From: Batkoa obscura
Taxonomy: Eukaryota > Entomophthoromycota > Entomophthoromycetes > Entomophthorales > Batkoaceae
Reading direction: 5' to 3'
NCBI GenBank assembly: GCA_030770535.1
Contig: JASVEC010000092.1
Location: forward strand, 1-64,000
DNA length: 64,000 nt
This document shows positions 11,945 through 23,769 of the stretch, piece after piece. The position numbers and the translations under genes are program-made. The notes beneath the pieces were generated by a model. The model was not told the DNA's origin, did not search any database, and saw only the letters and a program-made list of their open reading frames with translations. Within the stretch, counting starts at the first letter, position 1; each line of letters begins with the position of its first letter.

Positions 11945-12230
11945 ACTTAAAGTGTTTGAAGCATTAACAATTTTTTCATCACTCTCCAATGTTATCATTA
12001 GTACAACATTAGCTATGAACGTATATAAAACATGATATTATTATTACTAAGGACACAGTTATCCTGGACATGGTATTCTACCTCCCATTTTACGCTATTT
12101 TCAGCTCGTTTTGTATTTTTGTCTGAAATACCAGCAATCAACCAATTCTATCTTAAATATTTCAGATTTTATATGTTTCCTCCTGAAAGAAGTTTAACGT
12201 AGACACTTTTCCTTATATTATCATTTAATC
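11945..12230 (+). pseudogene. Four-TM tandem family, copy D (decayed)
   Basis: Recognisable blocks in order: a start region like TTTTTCATCA.TCCAATGTTATCATTAG, then GGACATGGTATTCT, CTATTTTCAGCTCGTTTTG, GTCTGAAATACCAG, TATCTTAAATATTTCAG, TATATGTTTCCTC and GAAAGAAGTTTAA. Several stops and frame changes are present and the sequence fades after the third membrane segment, so the C-terminal third is missing. Confidence 0.7.
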
Positions 12231-12357
12231 AATTGCTAAAATTATATGAGACTATTTAAACAAAACCTTTCATTTTATTATTCAAGTATACATATTTTTT
12301 CATAAGGAGATAAAATAGTCAAACCTGTAAAGTATATTTTTTAAATAAAGATTACAT

Positions 12358-12455
12358 GAGAGTGTTTTTTTTTTGACTTCATTATTTTTTCCATTTTTAA
12401 GTGCTATTTGAGTGGAAAATCTGTTAGTAAAATTCTTAAACAAAAATATATCCCC
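12358..12455 (+). mobile_element. MITE copy 6
   Basis: Ends GAGAGTG/TATCCCC, with duplication ACAT at 12354-12357 and 12456-12459. The non-ATAT duplication supports a true 4-bp target site. Confidence 0.88.
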
Positions 12456-12764
12456 ACATTTTTTCCATATATTAGAATCAGCTTTCAATAAAAACTAAAA
12501 AGTATAAATTAAGCTAAATAACTTTCAATGATTTAAAAACATAGGATATGAGTTACTGTTTACGCTAGCGTCTGTTATTGTACAGTCTTCAATTGTAGTG
12601 ATAGGAAAAATTGCAGAATTTTTTAAAGAAACATGTTTAAATCTAAGATAAAATTATATACTAATTAATATCTTCATGACAATTTTTTTGACCCAATAGC
12701 TTATTGATAATATTTATATTAAAGTAACAAAACTACTGCTATGTAACTATTTAGATTAGCATCT

Positions 12765-12861
12765 GAGGATGTTTTTTTGGCTTCATTACTTTTCCATCTT
12801 TTAAGCGCTATTTGAGTGGAAAAACTATTAGTAAAATTCTTAAATACAAAAATACATCCCC
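12765..12861 (+). mobile_element. MITE copy 7
   Basis: Ends GAGGATG/CATCCCC; flanks ATCT and GTCT, a one-mismatch duplication. Confidence 0.82.
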
Positions 12862-12865
12862 GTCT

Positions 12866-13382
12866 ATTTATAACTATCAGCTCTTAGGATTCTAAATTTT
12901 AACAAAAAGTTACTTTTCGAATAATTTCCAAGTAATCTTATAACAATTCGTAATAATAGACCACAAGCAAAATCCGACTTGGATGGCTATCAACCTAATT
13001 TTTGACCTGTAAATAAGTTTTTGATTGTCTTTATAAAATGCTGATATAATCATTTAACAATATTAGTTATTATAGTTGATTAGGAGCTATTAAAATTTCG
13101 ATGGGTCGAACTGAGTAAAAGTAAAGCTAGGTTAAAAGCAATCTATAAAATTTTAAGAGCTGTATTAAATATTTAAATATTTTAAAATATACACTGATTA
13201 AAACTACAGCTGATCCAAGTAAAGTATATTATGCCCAATCATAAAATTAAGGATATATTTATATGAAACGGTTGTTGAATTTAACTACATTGATATGAAG
13301 ATTAATGCTTAGCCTTTAAAATAGTGTATATAGCGTGAAACAAACAATTTTTATGTTGAAATAATATCTAAAGAATAGAAGA
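12866..13382. other. Spacer between copies D and E
   Basis: AT-rich, no gene or known repeat seen. Confidence 0.4.
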
Positions 13383-13855
13383 TGAATAATTTTCTCAGTA
13401 CTTCCTAGAGTTATTATTGATGGGTCATTAGTTATAAGTATACTTGAATATATCTAACTTTATCGATGCAGTTATATGGGTACTCTAGGATATACTCTAT
13501 TCATTCTTAAAACCATTTTGTATTTATGCCCAAGTAAGATTACTAACACCATTTAAAGTATTTTGGGTTCTGAATGCTTTTTCTCAAAGAATTTCAAAGT
13601 ATAGGTTGCTTTCGATTTCTTTGAACCACGAAATTAGATATGACTTTGTTGATATCACTACAGCAGATATTGCTACAGTAAATATATTTACAACCTCATA
13701 CTCTTATTAAGAAAATGAATCGCTATATATGCCAATTGAGGATGATTATCTTACTGATAATTAACTCGGATCTGCCCCTCCTTACTATCAAACTACTTTC
13801 ATTGGTCATGATGCTTTGTCAAATCCAATTGAAGTAAGTACCAAAGTTATATAAA
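13383..13855 (+). pseudogene. Four-TM tandem family, copy E (decayed)
   Basis: Matches the family along its whole length: the start ATTTTCTCAGTACTTCC, GTTATAAGTATACTTGAA, the GTACTATCCATTC-like block, and a well-kept C-terminal part where SLYMPIEDD-like codons, the Pro/Tyr tail (CCTCCTTACTATCAAACTAC) and the final ACCAAAGTTATA can be read. Multiple stops and indels are spread over the first two thirds. Confidence 0.7.
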
Positions 13856-14695
13856 CGTGCATAAATTTTTTTAGCTTTTAACCGATTAGCTAATTGGGAA
13901 GATTAGCTATAATTTTAACAGTCATATATATAGTTGTTGTTTTTTTGTTTTAAATAAATAAAATAGAGAACATAAAAACCAAATGAGATTCTCATTTCTG
14001 GGTGATCCCCTCTCCTACCTTTAATATTTTTGGGAAAAGGAGCGTTTCCGCCTTGTGCTCTTACAAATCCTTTTGAGACAACCCTTGTATAAATATGAAT
14101 TCCTTTCTTTCATCTAACTTATCCTTTAATTCGTTAAGATTTAATAAGTTATTATTCCGCTTTATGCCGCTTTTTTATCTCTTTAGTCTATTCCCTCTGA
14201 TCGTTTTTTAAAAGTAGTTTGATCTTACTACATTAGAATATACTATTTGAGCTCTTTGCAAAGTTTATGCTTCCAATCGTTGAAATAACATGTTTTAAAG
14301 TTTCTGCAAAATTAGCTATCTAATTTACACAGTAATAATTTATTTTGAATTACTTCCAGTTTTGGACTTTATATGATGTATGTCTTTTTTTGATAGGGTT
14401 TTAATTAGTTAGTCTTTGTTTAATACATCTGATACATCTATTATGCCTGGTGCCCTTTTTCAAAGAACCAGTATGTATTTTTGCCTTCTTGACTGTTGTT
14501 AAGTCCTTTTTCCTAGATTAACTCTATCAAAACAAAAAAAGTCTAAATTCCTGTTCTTTTCTCACTGTAATTAATTCATAGATGATGGCATGTATAAAAA
14601 TATTCGTGATGATTGTGTTGAAAATCGCAGAAGGAAGCATCTTCACCTATTTTGTAAAAAAATTCATATAGAGTATCCCTGTTAATAAAAGCATA
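13856..14695. other. Spacer after copy E
   Basis: No gene. From about 13990 to 14300 it is richer in C/T than its surroundings, as are the spacers after copies B and C. Confidence 0.4.
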
Positions 14696-14793
14696 GGGGA
14701 TGTATTTTGTATTTAAGAATTTTATCAACAATTTTTCTACTCAAGTAGCAGTTAAAAGATGGAAAAAGTAATGAAGCCAAAAAAAGCATCCTC
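14696..14793 (-). mobile_element. MITE copy 8
   Basis: Reverse-oriented copy, ends GGGGATG/CATCCTC. Flanks can be aligned as ATAG on both sides only if one G of the left end is counted in the duplication. Confidence 0.82.
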
Positions 14794-15137
14794 ATAGATA
14801 GACATCCTTTTTTGAGACTACCTTTATGGCCATCTACCTCGTTTTCAAGGCTATTTTATTTAGAAATAAATACCATATTAGCTGTTTTAAATTAATATCG
14901 AAATAGCTAAGAATCTTTATTAATTGAACCCATATCATAAATTTTGAATTTTACAATAGGCTTTATTATGTAATATGCTCTAACGAATAGTTTATGTCAA
15001 AAGTATACATTTTGAAGATATAAAAGTAATATAAATATACATGTATTTGTCACTTACTATGATAAAGCTTTATATAGAGGATCTTAAAGGAGATACACAA
15101 GTTTTTGACATAAGTAAGCACTAATCTGATAACAAAT

Positions 15138-15235
15138 AGGGATGTTTTTTTGGGTTTCATTAATTTTCCGTTTTTTAAGCGCTATTTGAGCCTAAAGGTT
15201 GTTAGTAAAATTCTTAAACAAGAAAATATATTCCC
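15138..15235 (+). mobile_element. MITE copy 9
   Basis: Ends AGGGATG/TATTCCC with duplication AAAT at 15134-15137 and 15236-15239. Confidence 0.85.
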
Positions 15236-15239
15236 AAAT

Positions 15240-16056
15240 ACTCTTATTTAGTAAATAAAAAATATCTAGAGACTATGTGACATTCTACTATACCTTTTGC
15301 TTTCAAAAAATACCTAATTATTTGATTCAACTTGGACAATTTCTACTATATGTTCAAATTATGATTAAGAGTATTTAGTTTAACAAGATCTATGAGGAAC
15401 ATCATGTTAATAGTTTAACTAACACCATTGAACTATACAAGGATATATATTATTTTTGGCTCTTGGAATTCTAAACTTAACATTTAAAATTATTTATAAA
15501 GTAATATTATTCTAATCAAATACTACTAATGCTGATGTTTGAAATCACGTTAAAAAGCCACCAATGGTAGAAAAAGAAACCAATACCAGAAGGAGCAGAA
15601 ATAGTTTTTAAAGCCATTTAAGGATTCAACAGAAAGATTGAAATAGAAATAATATTTATGTCAATTTCATACCTATGCTAATACGTTAATTAAAAAAGAT
15701 AAATATTAGTATCATTTGCATGCGAGTCTACAATTAAATAAAGACGTTTAAGCTTTTTCATTTAATTAAAATTAGCAGAATATTTTATTTACAGAAGTAA
15801 CGAATAGATTTAAGTAAAGTGTAATTAATTATAAGAACATTAGTTATAACTAGAAGAGATACTATCATCTACTCATACGAGTGAAATGAATAAAGATAAA
15901 AGGGTATAATATTAATAATACTGTATTGCGACATGTGAGATGTTTATAAAAAATTACTTTGATTTGAATTGAGGTTAATTATGTATTTGAATGAAATACT
16001 ATATACAGCTATGAAGCCTTTTATCTTATATTTTGTACTCTATATTTAGATTACAA
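15240..16056. other. Spacer before copy F
   Basis: No gene recognised; GGCTCTTGGAATTC near 15458 resembles the motif upstream of copies A-D. Confidence 0.4.
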
Positions 16057-16528
16057 TGTCTAAGAGACTAAGATTTTTTCATCCTTCGTCAATATTATTG
16101 TTGGTTTAGAGATACTTGTAAGTGTATTTAAAATGAAGTACTATTTTTAGGATTATGGACATGGAGTAATATTATCTATTTTACGGTAGATTCTATCACA
16201 TTTTGTATTAGCATATGAAATACCTATTTTACAATTGCATCATCTTGAGCACTTGAAATTTTATATGTTTCCTCGTGGAAGAAGTTTGATTTATATCTTT
16301 CTTTCTCTTGCTACGTTCAATGTTATGTGGTATGGCCTGATTGATTTCTTTATAATAATCACTATGACATTACTTACGTTTATAATTTCACTTTTTTACA
16401 AAGGAAATAAATCGGCGCATATGCTTTTAGACGATAGTAATTTATTTAATCAGATTAATCTATCTAGTAGGAATCCTATGACTGCTTATCATTGTTGCCA
16501 ATGTATAGTTCATAATGAATGTGGTTAA
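16057..16528 (+). pseudogene. Four-TM tandem family, copy F (5' half broken)
   Basis: Starts ATGTCTAAGAGACTAAG like the intact copies. The first 180 bases contain stops, but from 16235 a frame of 97 codons stays open: HLEHLKFYMFPRGRSLIY, a third and fourth membrane segment, then a divergent Asn/Cys-rich tail ending NECG. It is the last member of the array and the most divergent. A shortened protein from an internal Met is possible but unlikely. Confidence 0.7.
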
Positions 16529-17479
16529 CAAAATACAAATGAAATAAAGTCAAAGAGCTTTATACTAGCTTGAGCATGTTTTGTTATTTAGATACTAAGG
16601 TTAATTGTTATATTTGGAGATTTTGAATCTGCACTGTTTACATAATTCAAAAGGATATCAACCATTTCTTCTGAATAAAGTAATTAAAAAGAATTGTGTA
16701 ATTTTTATCTATATGAGTTATCATTGTGTATTTGCAGTGTAAAATATTTAATTTTCATCAAAGGCGGTTTTATTATGGCGGAAATATCAAATAAATTGTT
16801 AAAGGTATAAAAATGCTGCAGTAGATCTTTTACATGAGATTAACTTTTACTCTTATAAATAAAAAATTTTGCTGTTACAGTCAATTTTACTTAATTTCCA
16901 CCTAAAAATTATTATCCTTATCCCCTAGAGTAGTGTTTTATTCATTTAATAAGAGGAAAGAAAATTAATAAGCAAGGAATTAAGAGCGAGAAAGCAGCAA
17001 ACAATCAAGAGAACAATTTACATCAGCGAAAATACCGATTTGAAGCTGAGAGTTTCAATCCTGGAGTTAAAAAGTGACACTAGGAGCTCTAAATCCTTAA
17101 AAAATATTTACACTTAAAGAAACGAGGTAAAATGCTCTGTTAAAGAGAGTCTGTCATCCTTGCAGATATCTTTTTATTAACATAATTGTCTTAGATAAAT
17201 TATAGCTTAGCTTTTAAATTATTGATAGATGAGCCATACTATAGAAGTGGTAGCTAAAAAAGGGCTGATTCTAATGTTAGAGGGGATAAACCTTTAATAA
17301 AAGAAAAAAAGAGGTGCTCTTTAATGTAATTGAAAGATTGAAAGTCATACAGAAGTTTGGCACAATTGATTTAAAACCTTCAACTCTATGAACAATGTAT
17401 AAAACAACTTACTTATTTGGTATTATATTAGAATTTATAAAAAAATATGCTATATTTTTATAAAATATAGTTACAAAAA
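16529..17479. other. Intergenic, nothing recognised
   Basis: AT-rich with no coding frame. The left terminal repeat of the transposase relic that follows was looked for here and not found. Confidence 0.4.
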
Positions 17480-18289
17480 CAAAAATTATGCAGTGATATT
17501 GTAATATTTACTTGATAATTCATCTATTTTACTAAAATTTAATAAAAACAAAATGACAATAAATATTTATTAGATAATATATATCGAATAACAGTAGAAA
17601 AAATAGTGTATAACAAATATTTTAATAATTCAAAAGGTAAAGCAGTAGCTAAGTCAACGTCTTCTGAATATATAATAGACAATTTTAAAAACCCAGGAAA
17701 AAAGCAGATTTGTGTGATATATCCATCTAGTATACAGTTAGAAAAAACTATTTAAAAATAAGATAGATATAACAATAAAAAATAAAACAAAGATAAAAGA
17801 GTTTTCAAATAAAAAAGTTGTATAAATTATATGAATTTTATATTAATATTTGAAAAAATATAGTTAGTAAACCTATTCAAAAAATCAAATAATAAAAGTT
17901 ATAGAATAATTTCAAACTTTAAACAAAACATAAAAATAGAAACAAAGCTAGATCTAATAAATTTAAACTACTGTGACAAACAAGTTATATCAGTATTAGG
18001 ATTTGATGTTTTATATTTAAAAAATAATATGATGATAAACAAAATTCATTCTCATTATTTATTTGAAATATCAACTCATGATTTGGTATATGCAGGAAAC
18101 TGTTTAATTAATTCAATATTTAAGAAGCTTTTATTTAGAAAACTTATAAAGATTAATATATAAGCAAATACAGGAAATCATTTTAAATTTCAAAAGCCTT
18201 TATATTATGTAGTTAAAGAAATTTATAAAATAAATAATAGTTTAGATTTTGATTTTGATTTTTTTGTTAAGCATTATAGAAAAAAATAT

Positions 18290-18388
18290 TGAGATGTATT
18301 TTTTTATTTAAGAATTTTGCTAATAAATTTTTCGCTCAAACAGGGCTCAAAAAATGGAAAAAGTGATGAAACCAAATAAAACATCCTC
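18290..18388 (-). mobile_element. MITE copy 10, nested in transposase relic
   Basis: Ends TGAGATG/CATCCTC, duplication ATAT at 18286-18289 and 18389-18392. The transposase reading resumes after it, so it inserted into the relic. Confidence 0.88.
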
Positions 18389-18901
18389 ATATAGTTGATA
18401 AACATTTTAAAAATCTTTTATAAGAGAAAAATAGTTTTGAAGCATTAGGTAAAACAAAAGGTATTAATCAACTAATTTCGATTTTCTTAATTTTTATTTA
18501 CAAACATAATAGAATTACTAATTCAATTGTTAACAATGGAGAAATAAATGTAATTTTTGAAAAGTATGGAAAAAAAACAAGAGTAATGAAAATATAAGAT
18601 ATTAAAAAGTATTTATATTTATTAAACATAATAATAAATTATATTATTATCCACCATCTGATAGATTAAAAAAAAGTGATATAGTTTCAGTTAAAGTTAC
18701 AAAGTTTATAGAAAGTATAAAAATTAAAAAATCAACCTTATCTTGTTTTACAAAAATAGCAAAAAGTTTAAAAGTTTAAATATTTGTTAAGCAAGTAATT
18801 AGTTTATTGAATAATAGGAATCAATCGTTAAATATTAATATTACTTAAATTATTAATAAATAAGTTAACAAATAGCTAAAGAGTAAGTGGCTATAATAAT
18901 A

Positions 18902-18928
18902 AATATAAGCAATATAATTGCTTATATT
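18902..18928. repeat. Perfect 12-bp hairpin in the 3' region of the transposase relic
   Basis: AATATAAGCAAT, three-base loop ATA, then ATTGCTTATATT. The same place in the two younger elements also holds a stem, of different sequence. Confidence 0.7.
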
Positions 18929-19130
18929 ATATAGGGATAGTTAGTTATAGCTTTGGGGTTAACCACTACCTCCCATACAACCGTTTGTTAACTCATTAAT
19001 ATATTAATGATATAGTCATAACATTGAAATTATTTATTTGTTCAATATCAAACTTGTGATCTTGACTATAAAGCAATTGGTAATAAATATTTCTCAATAA
19101 AGTTTTAGAAATATTTATTTACTTGTTTAT

Positions 19131-21275
19131 ATATTAAAACTTCGATTAATATTAATATATGGGTTATATTAGTAAAAGCCTTTCCAATCGCGGAGTCTCT
19201 ATTAAATTCAATAAAAATTTCACTAGTTTATAATATAAATTGTAATAAAATGGTTTAAAAGTAGCCAAGTACTTTTGGTTTTGTGAAATATCGCTTTGTG
19301 AGCTCTATGACTGATTATGACATAACAATCACTTAAGTTGTTGTGTTCTCGAGCTCACAGACAATTAATCCCATGCTCTTATTTTGATTTGATATGATGA
19401 TTTCTATCATGTAATTCCGAAGAACATCATCTCCCTATTTTGATATCCATACTTGTTGGGGTATAAAAGAGATTTTAAAACATAATAACTTGAGGCTTTC
19501 TAACTGAATTATTCCCTAATATTTTGCCTTTAATAAAGCCAGTAAATCTTTCTGGTAATATTTTACGTAGATTTTACAGTAGTATTGCCTATTCTATTTG
19601 TCTTATATAGCCCGTAGCATATTACGTACTATTCTTCACAGTTCAAGTCTATCTTAGTTATATAGGCTAATAAAACCTTTCGACTTACGGTTAGTCAATC
19701 AAGCAGGAGCTGCTTTTGACTCCAACCACTGAGTACCAGATTTCACACTTTAATAAAGAATTTATTTTTGTAGGATTTTAAGCAAAGTTTTTAAAATTTA
19801 AATATTTAAATTAGACAAAAAAATAAAACGAATTCGGATACCCCATGTGTTTTCTAGTAAGAAACGCTTTATTATAGCAATTTATAACCTCACAGGCACA
19901 AAATCGTCCAAAATACCAACAACCTATAAAGGCCTTTTGCCATGAACTAAGAAAATATAAATATTTTCAAGTATAAAACCTAAACAAACATATTTGATGA
20001 AAGGTAACTTTAGGGAAATTAAAATATTTTCAAAAACTTAGAACCTTGAAAAAATACAGAACATATTAAATTCTAATATCCCTAACTATAACCGATAAAC
20101 TTTTACTGAAGATAATATATAAACAGCTACAATTAAAAAACAAAACACATTAAAATTTAAAGGGTATTTGTATACATTTTATTTTATTCTTCTTTTTGAT
20201 CATAAGCTGTACGAACAGGTTTCTGGGTTATTCCCCTTTGTTTTTACACTATCTAACAAATTTTAGCATGTTATCTTTGTGCATTTTTTCCATTAAAATG
20301 CCGAAACATCAAGTATTTTATCGGCCAAAACAAAACTTTAAATATCTAAGAGAACTTTCTTCAGGGATAGGATTATTATCTAAAAGTATCCAGTAAAGTA
20401 GGGGATCTTGTCTGATAATTATCTACCTTTGAAATTAGCTGAAAGGCAAAGTAAGATCCATTTAATTCAGTTCTTCAAATAGTTTCTTACATAGCAGTGA
20501 GGATGATAAGGTTAATAGGAAGGTTATCCTTCTTTGGTGAGCTAAACTCTAAATCAATGAAACTTTTATGATATCATGATTTTAAGCTTCAATTTAATAA
20601 AGTTCTCATATTAAATAATTGTAATACTATATAAATATAAGCTATTATAAATAAAGATTAAGGTTAGAATATTATCATAATTATGGATGCTCTGGCTACC
20701 CGAAATGGAAATAAATTAGCGTACTAAGAATAAGAGTATCTCAAGCACAAATTATTCACAAAATTACTATCTGAAATTACATAATGCTCATTCCATAGTT
20801 AAAGCATCTTTGAAGCTGGATCAGTTATTTGAATTGCCTTTTTTTCATAATTTCTATGAGTTGGTAATAGCGAATTCACTAGATTTTTACAAAAGTTTGA
20901 ATATTAAATTTAACAGTTTATTTTTCTTTGCTTTAATTTAGTCTAATATTTTTGCTTTATAAACATGTTTGAGATATTGAGCTATATATAAGTAGATCTT
21001 TGAAATATATATTAATATAAAGTGTGCAAAATAACCATGATTTGTGTCACTGATTTAAACCTTAAGCGAAGTATGGATTTAGGAATAATTTGCTTTAATT
21101 ATAACTTTTTCCAATCATAACCTGAGTATAAGCAATATAAGATAACTATTTATTAAAGTAGAATTGGCGTTGCCAAAGCAGGATTTGAACATGTATGAAA
21201 ATATACTTTACATAATGTTTCTAGGATTCGGAAAAGTATTTATTGAAAGAAAAGGATAAAAAGTTAAAGTAAAAA
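19131..21275. other. Long intergenic stretch
   Basis: No gene supported. A 9-bp inverted repeat (TGTGAGCTC at about 19297, GAGCTCACA at about 19351) is the only structure noted. The short open frame at 20196-20396 has no features of a protein. Confidence 0.4.
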
Positions 21276-22469
21276 ATGTATTCTTTTTTAATAATTGCTT
21301 TCTTAGCAACAGCTGTAATCTCAAGCGACATAATCTCATCTCTATTTACTAATGGAAAGTGCGCTAAAATAAATAATAAACTATATACATTTGGTGATGA
21401 ATATACAGAGCGTAACCATTATTGGAATATCAATAATACAGTCTATAGTTTGGATTTAAATGCTGCAGTCGATCCAAAGAGCTCCAACCGTCAATGGGAA
21501 TCGCTCATTCAGTGGGAGAAACCTGTCTCTCAATTTTTAATTTGTAGTGGCGCTGGAAGTGATAAAAGTAGGATTATTAATATATTTTTTGTATCGAATG
21601 GACCCTCCGTATACTATTATAATATTAATAATAAAAGTTGGAATGCTAAAGAAAGTAGTATAAGCTCATTTAATGAAGCAGCAAATATATCAGAAGCCAA
21701 CAATGATGTGTTTGCCGATCCATCTAGATTCGTTGTTAGTTAAAGCGATATCAATTTAGATGAATACTTTGTGTACGTTACTAAAATGGAATCAAAAGGA
21801 AAGAATAACTTCACAGATAGAATACTAGTATATAATGAAAAAGAGAATTCATGGAGGCTCATCAAAGATAAGTTAAACTATACCGGAGTCCCAATAATGG
21901 AAGCTTATAACGGTATACTCTACTTGATTAATGGGGATAATAACCAAAACTCTGATAAAAGTTTTGTAACATCAATCAAACTTTCAGATAATGATGCAAG
22001 TACAAAACTTATAATTGGAACATCACCACGAAAGCTAGGAAAAGTAAATAGGACTCACACAAGAAATAAAAATTTGATTTATCTTGTATCTGAAAAACCA
22101 TTTGAATTACATACCTTTGATTTGGAAAAATTAACCTGGTCTCAACCTTACATAACTGAAATTGAAGTAATGGTTAGATGTGCTGTATTTCACAATGATC
22201 ATCTATTACTTCCTTTTGCAACTTATAAAGATAGTGATAAAGTTACTCCGATTTTCTTTTTAAAAAGTGGGTTTTTAATTGATGAACTAATTTATCAACC
22301 TAATTATGAAACTAGGAACAATATAATTGGAGGAGTAGTTGGTGGTGTATTAGGTTTGTTACTTATCATATTTGGAATATATTATTATATTAGAAGGAAA
22401 AATAATAAACCCATTATCCCAAACTTTTTCAAAAAAGATAAAAAAGGCTTTGTAAATGATACATTTTAA
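21276..22469 (+). pseudogene. Kelch/galactose-oxidase-like type I membrane protein with one in-frame stop
   Basis: One continuous frame of 397 codons apart from a single TAA at codon 156 (21741-21743). The protein has a signal peptide (MYSFLIIAFLATAVISS), an ectodomain with kelch-type strands (KINNKLYTFGDEY, NTVYSLDLN, DRILVYNEKENSWRLI, NGILYLINGDNN, LHTFDLEKLTWSQP), a membrane segment (GGVVGGVLGLLLIIFGIYYY) and a basic tail of about 28 aa. Such surface kelch proteins are an expanded group in some early fungi; ligands are unknown. The remainder is free of damage, so the stop is recent, polymorphic, read through, or an error. A GT-AG intron over the stop (25 or 28 nt) was considered but would break the frame. 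Confidence 0.7.
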
Positions 22470-22556
22470 AGTTAATAGTGTATGATGCAGAAGTATTGAA
22501 ACAAAACATTAGTTTTCTCAAACAAAAAAATAAGATTAATTTATCAGTTTAAATTT

Positions 22557-22654
22557 GGGGATGTTTTTTTTAACTTCATTACTTTTCCATCTTTTAAGCA
22601 CTATTTGAGTAGAAAAATTGTTAGTAGGATTCTTAAACATAAAAATACATCACT
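22557..22654 (+). mobile_element. MITE copy 11
   Basis: Ends GGGGATG/CATCACT, duplication ATTT at 22553-22556 and 22655-22658. It lies 88 bp after the kelch gene's stop. Confidence 0.88.
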
Positions 22655-22658
22655 ATTT

Positions 22659-22981
22659 ATCAATAGGAAATGGAACTGGATAGTAACGTTATTAAATATT
22701 TTATTTTATTTAACTTTATATAACTTAAATTATTCAATACTTGATATTTAATTTTAGTTAAGTTTATCAAATTTGTTACTATATTTAATAATTGAGTGCT
22801 AAAAGCTTAGGTAGTATAATTTCATGATTTCAATATGAGCATATCTATTATTTTTCCGGTTTATTATATTAATATTCATAAAAAAACATCTAGGCTAAAT
22901 TACTATTTAATAAAAATTGGTAAATTAATATAAGTATATTTGTAACATAGAGTAAATACTAATGTAAAATTGGTCTTAAGT
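22659..22981. other. Intergenic between two MITEs
   Basis: AT-rich, nothing recognised. Confidence 0.4.
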
Positions 22982-23073
22982 GAGGATGATTTTTTTGGTT
23001 TCATTACTTTTTCCACCTTTTAAGCGCTATTTAAGCAGAAATAGTAAAATTTTAAACAAAAAAGTACATCCCC
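22982..23073 (+). mobile_element. MITE copy 12, internally shortened
   Basis: Ends GAGGATG/CATCCCC, duplication AAGT at 22978-22981 and 23074-23077. A few bases around the GGAAAAATTGTTAG segment are lost. Confidence 0.88.
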
Positions 23074-23077
23074 AAGT

Positions 23078-23769
23078 GTTTAATATTGTAATTAATTAGA
23101 TCATTAAATGTGGACCAAAAGTATAATAAGCTTTAATAGCCAATAATATAATAACTTTGATATCTTAAAAAGCTGTTTGTTTAAAATAACAGAAAGAAAA
23201 TGAGATATCTTTTATTTCATTTATTTGGCTCCTTTTTACACAATTAAAAGCTAGACAGTTTAAACATTTTAATATTAATAAAAACGCTTCGAAATCTATT
23301 AAAGTGAATCCTGTTTTAGACTATTTATTGTCCTACATTCTATTAAGTACCATGCCTCTTTTCCCTCTATACTTCCATATTTATTATAATATTGGTAAAA
23401 CAAAACATTATAGATTTATTTGAAGCTCACTTTCTTTAATAATTACTCACTAATAAATATATAATATATTGGTTCTATCAAACAAATTAAACGTAATCAA
23501 AATTTCTAAATTGTCGTTAACTTTATTTAAATTTTAAATAAATAATGGCTTTGTCTCTCAACTTTAAATGCAAACAAAATAATTTTAAAAAAAGATGCAC
23601 CTTTAAATTATTTTATTGTAAAAATACTAAGGACTTATACGAATTCAAAAAATGATAATTTCAATAAACCTAACTTGACAACTAATTTTGGGTGCAGAAA
23701 TCATAAAAATTCTAAAAATTCTAAAAATTCTTTTCATCAAAAAAAGAATTTTTTTGAAATTGATTCAGC
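23078..23769. other. Intergenic upstream of MTR4
   Basis: No gene. The last 75 bases contain a short direct repeat (AAAATTCTAAAAATTCT) and an A-rich leader just before the ATG. Confidence 0.4.

Larger units (their letters stand above)
17480..19130 (+). mobile_element. Old relic of the 2.4-kb DNA transposon family, split by a MITE
   Basis: Translated pieces line up in order with the intact transposase at 46600-48303: an IIQYLLNDSTI-like start, NFKNPGKKQICVI, SNFKQN, QVISVLGFDVLYLKNN, DLVYAGNCLIN, NTGNHFKFQKP, LDFDFDFFVKHY, then SFEALGKTKGINQLI, KYLYLLNII and SKQVISLLNNRN. Many stops and frame changes are present and the first 140 codons are missing. The non-coding 3' region (18846 to about 19130) also matches, including a block better kept than the coding part. 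A MITE sits inside at 18290-18388. Neither terminal repeat is seen. It is a clearly older subfamily than the two elements at 39.6 and 46.1 kb. Confidence 0.85.

Noticed and set aside
17480-18845. Alternative genetic code to explain TAA/TAG codons in the transposase relic
   Set aside because: Core genes such as SEC26 and the ELG1-like gene are free of internal TAA, TAG and TGA, so the stops mark decay.
19297-19359. 9-bp inverted repeat TGTGAGCTC/GAGCTCACA
   Set aside because: Short arms with a 45-bp loop; expected by chance in a window this size, with no accompanying feature.
20196-20396. Open frame of 66 codons
   Set aside because: Alone in 2 kb of non-coding sequence, with no signal peptide, motif or related sequence in the window.
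21716-21770. Short GT-AG intron over the in-frame stop of the kelch gene
   Set aside because: Possible donors give 25 or 28 nt, below the intron sizes seen here, and either would break the frame that is open on both sides.
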